In this document: piece after piece, positions 16,279-19,702 of the stretch | How positions within the stretch are numbered: position 1 is the first letter of the stretch | How the letters are laid out: each line of letters starts with the position of its first letter | Origin: an uncultured Parasphingopyxis sp. | GTDB lineage: Bacteria; Pseudomonadota; Alphaproteobacteria; Sphingomonadales; Sphingomonadaceae | Direction of reading: 5' to 3' | DNA: 19,702 bases | NCBI GenBank assembly: GCA_905479515.1 | Contig: CAJQMX010000324.1 | Coordinates: 1 to 19,702, forward strand | Position numbers and translations under genes: made by a program | The notes under the pieces: model-generated | The model's database searches: none | The model's input: the letters and a program-made list of their open reading frames with translations, nothing else | Told to the model about the DNA's origin: nothing

Positions 16279-16905
16279 ATGGACTGGCAAACCCGCCTCG
16301 CTCATTCGTCGCTGACGGCCCGTATCATCATCGTGACCGGCCTGTGCTGGGGGCTCGTGGCCGCACTTGGCCTGCAGAGCTGGGCTTACGGTTTTGGTGG
16401 TTTCATACCGGTGCGATTCGCCGGAGAAATTGTCGTTCCCGGCGCGCTCCCGGCTATTCTGACACCCTTGTCGGCGACGCTGCTCCATGCCGATGCGATG
16501 CATATCATCTTCAACATGCTGCTCATGTTCGTCTGTGGGAAGGGCGTTGAAACGGCGCTTGGCGGGCGCGGCCTGATCTTGCTCTACATTGTCGGCGCCT
16601 ATGCGGCAGCGCTTGGCCATTATCTATTCAACGCCGATAGTGCAGGCCCGATGATCGGTGCTAGCGGCGCAGTTTCGGCGATTATCGGGGCCTATGCGCT
16701 GCTCTATTCAAAACCGCGCAACGGCGTTGGTGGATGGCGGCATGTCGCTGCGCTGGCAGGTGCATGGATCGTGATCCAGTTGCTGATCGGGCTGACCACC
16801 TATGGGTCACCATCTCCGGTCGCCGTGATGGCGCATATATTCGGGTTTGGTGCCGGCCTGGCTTTGGCCCGGCCGCTCTTGCTGTGGCGGTACCGGGACG
16901 CATAG
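16279..16905 (+). CDS. Rhomboid-family intramembrane serine protease
   Basis: A 208-residue polytopic membrane protein. Rhomboids cut transmembrane substrates with a Ser-His dyad inside the membrane. Seen: an N-terminal helix (about 13-33), the conserved HADAMHIIFNM (H70, H75, N79) of helix 2, the catalytic GASGA with S129 (127-131), and H186 in VMAHIFGFGAG as the second dyad residue. Roughly six hydrophobic segments are visible, the bacterial core fold without extra soluble domains. All key residues are present, so it is probably active. The ATG at 16279 has GAGG about ten bases upstream. It lies 24 bases after greA and is probably co-transcribed. Substrates are unknown. It converges on the DUF4170 gene, 60 bases away. 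Confidence 0.93.
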   Translation: MDWQTRLAHSSLTARIIIVTGLCWGLVAALGLQSWAYGFGGFIPVRFAGEIVVPGALPAILTPLSATLLHADAMHIIFNMLLMFVCGKGVETALGGRGLILLYIVGAYAAALGHYLFNADSAGPMIGASGAVSAIIGAYALLYSKPRNGVGGWRHVAALAGAWIVIQLLIGLTTYGSPSPVAVMAHIFGFGAGLALARPLLLWRYRDA

Positions 16906-16965
16906 CTATCAGGCGGACTTGATCTGTCGGTTGAGCGCCGCGTCGGCGTGCACCTGCCGAAAAAT

Positions 16966-17202
16966 CTATTTCTGGTCCGGTTCGATGATTTCGGGCTCGA
17001 ACAACCGGTGCAGATGCACGATGACATATTTCATTTCCGCATCGTCGACCGTGCGCTGCGCATTGGCGCGCCAGGCTTCTTCGGCTTCCTCATAATTGGG
17101 AAAAATGCCGACCAGATCCATGGAATTGAAATTGTTGAAGTCCAGTGTACGGGGGTCTGAGACCTTGCCGCCAAAGACGAGATGAAGTTTGTTTTCGCTC
17201 AT
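16966..17202 (-). CDS. DUF4170 protein
   Basis: A 78-residue soluble protein resembling the alphaproteobacterial DUF4170 family, from recall of its conserved blocks: LHLVFGGKV near the N terminus, LVGIFPNYEEAEEAWRANAQ in the middle, and YVIVHLHRLFEPE at the C terminus. The function of the family is unknown. The whole family length appears to be present. The ATG at 17202 has only a weak G-rich stretch upstream. A symmetrical hairpin at 17221-17250 separates it from the MlaC-like gene, so it probably has its own promoter. I could not find a convincing -35/-10 pair in the few bases available. Confidence 0.82.
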   Translation of the reverse strand: MSENKLHLVFGGKVSDPRTLDFNNFNSMDLVGIFPNYEEAEEAWRANAQRTVDDAEMKYVIVHLHRLFEPEIIEPDQK

Positions 17203-17220
17203 GGCCGCGCCCCATAATAG

Positions 17221-17250
17221 AAAGGCGGCGATAATACTACCGCCGCCTTT
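17221..17250 (-). terminator. Perfect 10-bp hairpin, terminator of the MlaC-like gene
   Basis: AAAGGCGGCG (17221-17230), a 10-base loop, and CGCCGCCTTT (17241-17250) make a perfect 10-bp stem, 28 bases past the stop of the gene at 17279. Read on the minus strand the stem ends in CCTTTC. The A/T ends on both sides would let it act in either orientation. Confidence 0.8.
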
Positions 17251-17278
17251 GATTGGCTAAAAAATATTCTTGGGATCT

Positions 17279-17881
17279 TCAGGCCCCGCGGCTTGCCATG
17301 AACCGGACCAGCCGATCAAAGCCGTTGCGTTGAACATAGCTGTCGAAATCCTGCGCCTGATTGAGGGTCAGGTTAATTCCCGCAACCCGCATGTTATAGA
17401 CTTTATAGCTGCCCCCGGAGCGCGTCAGATACCAGACCGCCGTGACCGGACGAGAGCCGGGATTGGTGATCCGCGTCTGCACGAGATAGGTGCTTCCGCG
17501 CTGCGTTGCGTTGATCACATCAACGTCAGCCCGCGCATATGCGGATAGCCGGTCTGCATAGGTGCCGAGGATAAAGCCTGGCAGGGCTTCCTGATAGGCG
17601 CGATACTGCCCTGGCGTGATGTCATTCCGCCACCGCTGGATCAGCCGGTCACCAATCTGGTTGACCGCAAAATGCTGGCCAAGAAGGGACCGGAACCGAC
17701 TGCGGCGTTCAGCCGCGCTACCCGTACGCAGCGCACCCAATCCATCAGCCGTAAGGGATTCGACGAACGCCGAAGGGCTGGATTGACTGACAGCAGCCTG
17801 CACAGGGGCAATGGCAATCGGGGACGCAATCGCCGCTGCCGAAATGGCGCTGGCGAGAAGAAGCTTGGAAAAACGTATCAT
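17279..17881 (-). CDS. MlaC-like periplasmic phospholipid-binding protein
   Basis: A 200-residue protein of the MlaC/Ttg2D family (PF05494), periplasmic shuttles that carry phospholipids between outer and inner membranes. It starts with a signal peptide (hydrophobic core LLLASAISAAAIASPIAIAP, probable cleavage after VQA near residue 29). The mature region has the helical block RFRSLLGQHFAVNQIGDRLI, then ITPGQYRAYQEALPGFILGTYADRL. A C-terminal sheet follows with YKVYNMRVAGINLTLNQAQD and FDSYVQRNGFDRLVRFM, which closely resemble the family's lipid-pocket elements. No mlaFEDB or mlaA genes are adjacent, so this is an isolated copy. It lies 107 bases downstream of the four-gene membrane-protein cassette on the same strand and is closed by a strong hairpin. 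Confidence 0.88.
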   Translation of the reverse strand: MIRFSKLLLASAISAAAIASPIAIAPVQAAVSQSSPSAFVESLTADGLGALRTGSAAERRSRFRSLLGQHFAVNQIGDRLIQRWRNDITPGQYRAYQEALPGFILGTYADRLSAYARADVDVINATQRGSTYLVQTRITNPGSRPVTAVWYLTRSGGSYKVYNMRVAGINLTLNQAQDFDSYVQRNGFDRLVRFMASRGA

Positions 17882-17988
17882 AATCGGTTCAAAACCTTTT
17901 TATTTCAGATAATTACGAGGTTTACCCTATCCCGGCTGAACCGGAATTGAACTGATCGGTTACCAACAGGCAAGCTAAGGGACTGGTT

Positions 17989-18459
17989 TCAGTCTTCGCC
18001 GCGTACCTTGCTGGCCGCTGCTGCACTTGCTTCACTGGCCGCGGCTTTTGCCCCATCCATGACCTTTTGCGCAGTTTCGCGCGCTGTGTCTTTGACGAAG
18101 CCAAGCTCATCCAGCTTTTCCTGACCGACTGCGCGGACTGCATCGGCGGCTTCGCGGGCACGGCCCGTAATCTCGCTGCCATAGGTACCGAGCAATTCGG
18201 TCTCGCGGCGCGTGCGCGGCAGCAAGGCACCGATCAGCATGCCGATGCCAAGCCCGCCGACTACCGCAGCGAGCGGATTGCCCTGCACGGTATCTGCTGT
18301 ACGGCGGCCGGCACTCGCCGCCTGTTCACGTGCGCTGGCATAGAGTTCGCCGGTTCGCGCGGCAGTCGTTTCATAAACGTCCCCGGCGCGAGCGCGGGTG
18401 GCGCGATAGGATTCGCGAACCGTCTCTCCGGCTTTGCTGGCGCTGTCTTTAATCGTCAT
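17989..18459 (-). CDS. Small YqjD/DUF883-like membrane-anchored protein
   Basis: A 156-residue protein with an Ala/Arg/Glu-rich helical N terminus (about 1-60), one hydrophobic glycine-rich segment (about 62-80, NPLAAVVGGLGIGMLIGALL) and a long charged helical C terminus. This is the layout of YqjD/ElaB-like proteins, although here the membrane segment is central rather than C-terminal. A TTG at 18465 lengthens the frame, but the ATG at 18459 has a near-perfect AGGAGG (18467-18472) seven bases upstream. It starts two bases after the stop of the preceding gene, and its ribosome binding site lies inside that gene. It is the last gene of a four-gene cassette. In E. coli such proteins are stationary-phase inner-membrane anchors; a similar role here is inference. 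Confidence 0.72.
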   Translation of the reverse strand: MTIKDSASKAGETVRESYRATRARAGDVYETTAARTGELYASAREQAASAGRRTADTVQGNPLAAVVGGLGIGMLIGALLPRTRRETELLGTYGSEITGRAREAADAVRAVGQEKLDELGFVKDTARETAQKVMDGAKAAASEASAAAASKVRGED

Positions 18460-18461
18460 GG

Positions 18462-18851
18462 TCAAACCTCCTCGGTCAGTGTTGATTTGGGCGTCGGGTC
18501 CGCGATTGGGCCCGCACCTGATTGTTTCTGAGCTGCCAACGGCTGGCGGCGGCTATTTGTTTCGTTACGCCGGGCAATTCGCGTACGGACAGCCGATGCT
18601 ATGGGTTTGCGGAACAGGAACAGTCCGATGGCCGCGCCGACCGCGACAATCGTTCCTGGCCGACTGGTAATGGCATTGCGCGTTTTCGTTGCTGCATTGC
18701 CGACTTTGTTCTTTGCATTTTGCACGGCGTTACCGGCCATATTGGCGGGGCGAAACTCCACTTTTGCCGTGTCGAGCGTTGTCATGAAGCGCGTTTGCGC
18801 AGCCTGTGATGCGCGATGTGCCTCCAAAAGCCTTTGCTGCGCCTTTCTCAT
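18462..18851 (-). CDS. Small basic protein with one membrane segment, cassette member
   Basis: A 129-residue basic protein. The N terminus is helical and polar (MRKAQQRLLEAHRASQAAQ), a middle part is rich in Asn, Lys and Ala (NAVQNAKNKVGNAATKTRNA), then one hydrophobic segment lies at about 65-81 (RPGTIVAVGAAIGLFLF) followed by RKP and an arginine-rich, disordered-looking tail. The RPGT...RKP framing of the helix resembles the C-terminal anchors of DUF883/DUF3618-type proteins, but I cannot name a family. Its ATG at 18851 overlaps the TGA of the upstream gene by four bases (ATGA), so translation is coupled. Real gene status is supported mainly by this packing and the anchor. Confidence 0.7.
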   Translation of the reverse strand: MRKAQQRLLEAHRASQAAQTRFMTTLDTAKVEFRPANMAGNAVQNAKNKVGNAATKTRNAITSRPGTIVAVGAAIGLFLFRKPIASAVRTRIARRNETNSRRQPLAAQKQSGAGPIADPTPKSTLTEEV

Positions 18852-19228
18852 CGTGTCACCCGATCACCGGTTTCGACCAGATCTGCATCGGCGAGCGGAT
18901 CATCGCCCATGGCCTTCAGTTTGTTGCGTCCAATCAGCGCGAGCAGTCCCGCAATGGCGAGAGCGCCAACAGCGACGATCAAGCCGGCCAACAGTCCGCC
19001 GACAAGGGGTAGGAGTGCGAGCACCAGGCCCAATATCACCGCGAGGATCGAACAGGCAGCCAGCACCAGCGCGATGATGAACAGGATCGCAGGCATGCGC
19101 AATTGCGTCGCCCGATAGATGGCGAGTTCACGATACAGCGTAACCCGCGCTTTGGCGAAACTCTCTCCGTCCGCCATCAGGCGGCGGGCAAGTTCCCCAT
19201 AGGATTCTTCACCACCCCGCTCGCTCAT
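18848..19228 (-). CDS. Holin-superfamily-III-like (YqjE-type) membrane protein
   Basis: A 126-residue protein with an amphipathic charged N terminus (about 1-42) and two adjacent hydrophobic helices (about 44-72 and 76-100) joined by a proline-containing turn (LLPLVGG), then a short acidic tail. This is the topology of the Phage_holin_3_6 family (PF07332), which includes E. coli YqjE. Despite the family name, members usually sit in chromosomal stress or envelope operons, not prophages, and no phage genes are nearby. Both ends overlap the neighbouring genes by four bases (ATGA), so it is translationally coupled on both sides. Its likely role is an inner-membrane partner of the DUF883-like proteins encoded beside it; this is inferred from the yqjD-yqjE pairing in E. 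coli. Confidence 0.8.
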   Translation of the reverse strand: MSERGGEESYGELARRLMADGESFAKARVTLYRELAIYRATQLRMPAILFIIALVLAACSILAVILGLVLALLPLVGGLLAGLIVAVGALAIAGLLALIGRNKLKAMGDDPLADADLVETGDRVTR

Positions 19229-19686
19229 GCGTCGTCTCGTTCACCCAGGCCGGATTTAACGAGGCGGGCGATTGCAAAGCCTGCCACGGCGGCAATCCCA
19301 ATTGCGATCACCGGACTGCGACGGACAAAGGCTTCCGCATCGCGGAACATATCGTCGACGTCCTTGCCTTCGATCTTGTCGGCAAGGCTGGCGACAGCAC
19401 CGGCGGCCTTGCGGGCATATTCGCCGTAATTCTCGCCCAGCCGCTCATCAACGGATTTGGCTGCACCGTCCATCGCTGCCGAAACATCCTTGATTGCGCC
19501 TGTGGCTTTGTCTTTGCCCTGAGTCGCGTAATCGCGCGCATGACCGGTGGCCTGCGTCCTGAGATTGGAGGCTTCTTCCCGGATGCGGTCCTTGGCCTTT
19601 GCGATTGTGCTTTGTTCCGCCTCGTCCACAAGAACGTCGACGGCCGCTTCGACGGCTTCAGAGGAATCCTTTTTCTTGGCTGGCAT
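19225..19686 (-). CDS. YqjD/DUF883-like membrane-anchored protein, first gene of cassette
   Basis: A 153-residue protein. A charged, predominantly helical region (1-120) is followed by a C-terminal membrane anchor RRSPVIAIGIAAVAGFAIARL (about 122-142, split here as one segment) and a short polar tail. This matches the DUF883/YqjD/ElaB plan: amphipathic helices plus a glycine-containing C-terminal anchor preceded by arginines. E. coli YqjD associates with ribosomes at the membrane in stationary phase; whether this protein does so is unknown. The ATG at 19686 has GGAG about nine bases upstream (minus strand), inside the last bases of the window. The promoter therefore lies outside the window. 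The TGA overlaps the next gene's ATG. Confidence 0.8.
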   Translation of the reverse strand: MPAKKKDSSEAVEAAVDVLVDEAEQSTIAKAKDRIREEASNLRTQATGHARDYATQGKDKATGAIKDVSAAMDGAAKSVDERLGENYGEYARKAAGAVASLADKIEGKDVDDMFRDAEAFVRRSPVIAIGIAAVAGFAIARLVKSGLGERDDA

Positions 19687-19702
19687 TTCATTTTCTCCGT
19701 AA

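Noticed and set aside
16936..16948. CGCCG-CGT-CGGCG hairpin between the rhomboid and DUF4170 genes
   Set aside because: The stem is only five base pairs and no T run follows on either strand, so it is too weak to call as a terminator.
17891..17906. GGTT-CAA-AACC followed by T residues, a terminator-like signal on the plus strand
   Set aside because: The stem is only four base pairs and no plus-strand gene ends there.
18848..19228. 'Phage holin' similarity as evidence for a prophage
   Set aside because: No lysin, structural, integrase or attachment features are nearby; this family is commonly chromosomal and the gene is embedded in a YqjD-like cassette.
1..19702. CRISPR arrays, tRNA or rRNA genes, insertion sequences
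   Set aside because: I looked for regularly spaced repeats, cloverleaf-like segments, terminal inverted repeats and transposase motifs and saw none.

Overview
The window looks like a chromosomal, mostly housekeeping segment of an alphaproteobacterium, most likely a sphingomonad (order Sphingomonadales). This is inferred from the moderately GC-rich coding, the yqeY/dnaG/rpoD block lying back to back with carA, the carB-greA neighbourhood, the alphaproteobacterial DUF4170 protein and the style of the small lipoproteins. I see no tRNA, rRNA, CRISPR array, insertion sequence or prophage. No gene-free stretch exceeds 300 bases; the longest gap, 5182-5373, holds the rpoD terminator and probably the start region of the next gene.

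Layout. Bases 1-786 (+): the tail of a DUF1343/NamZ-type peptidoglycan hydrolase, then a small exported protein of unknown function. Bases 809-4363: a VIT-family Fe/Mn transporter and a CoxE-like VWA protein, both on the minus strand, and a MoxR-type AAA+ ATPase, also minus. The ATPase is separated from its expected VWA partner by a short-chain dehydrogenase on the plus strand. Bases 4510-5181 (-): an unrecognised mostly helical protein. Bases 5374-10559 (-): rpoD, dnaG, a lipoprotein and yqeY, a version of the macromolecular-synthesis operon. The lipoprotein is interposed between yqeY and dnaG and is preceded by a good match to a general-stress (EcfG-type) sigma factor promoter.

Bases 10700-16905 (+): carA, a small cysteine-containing lipoprotein, carB, greA and a rhomboid protease. 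CarA and CarB are the two subunits of carbamoyl-phosphate synthetase, feeding arginine and pyrimidine synthesis. Their genes are separated by the lipoprotein gene and by a strong intrinsic terminator ending about 35 bases before the carB start. Bases 16966-19686 (-): a DUF4170 protein, an MlaC-like phospholipid-binding periplasmic protein, and a tightly packed four-gene cassette of small membrane proteins resembling the E. coli yqjD/yqjE group (DUF883-like anchors plus a 'phage holin' type two-helix protein).

Several starts are moved from the longest open frame on Shine-Dalgarno evidence: moxR (GTG at 4363), yqeY (10559), carA (10700), greA (15775), the lipoprotein at 10012 and the small membrane protein at 18459. 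I found no clear new defence or mobile system. The most interesting signals are regulatory: the candidate EcfG promoter upstream of lipoprotein-dnaG-rpoD, and the terminator between carA and carB.
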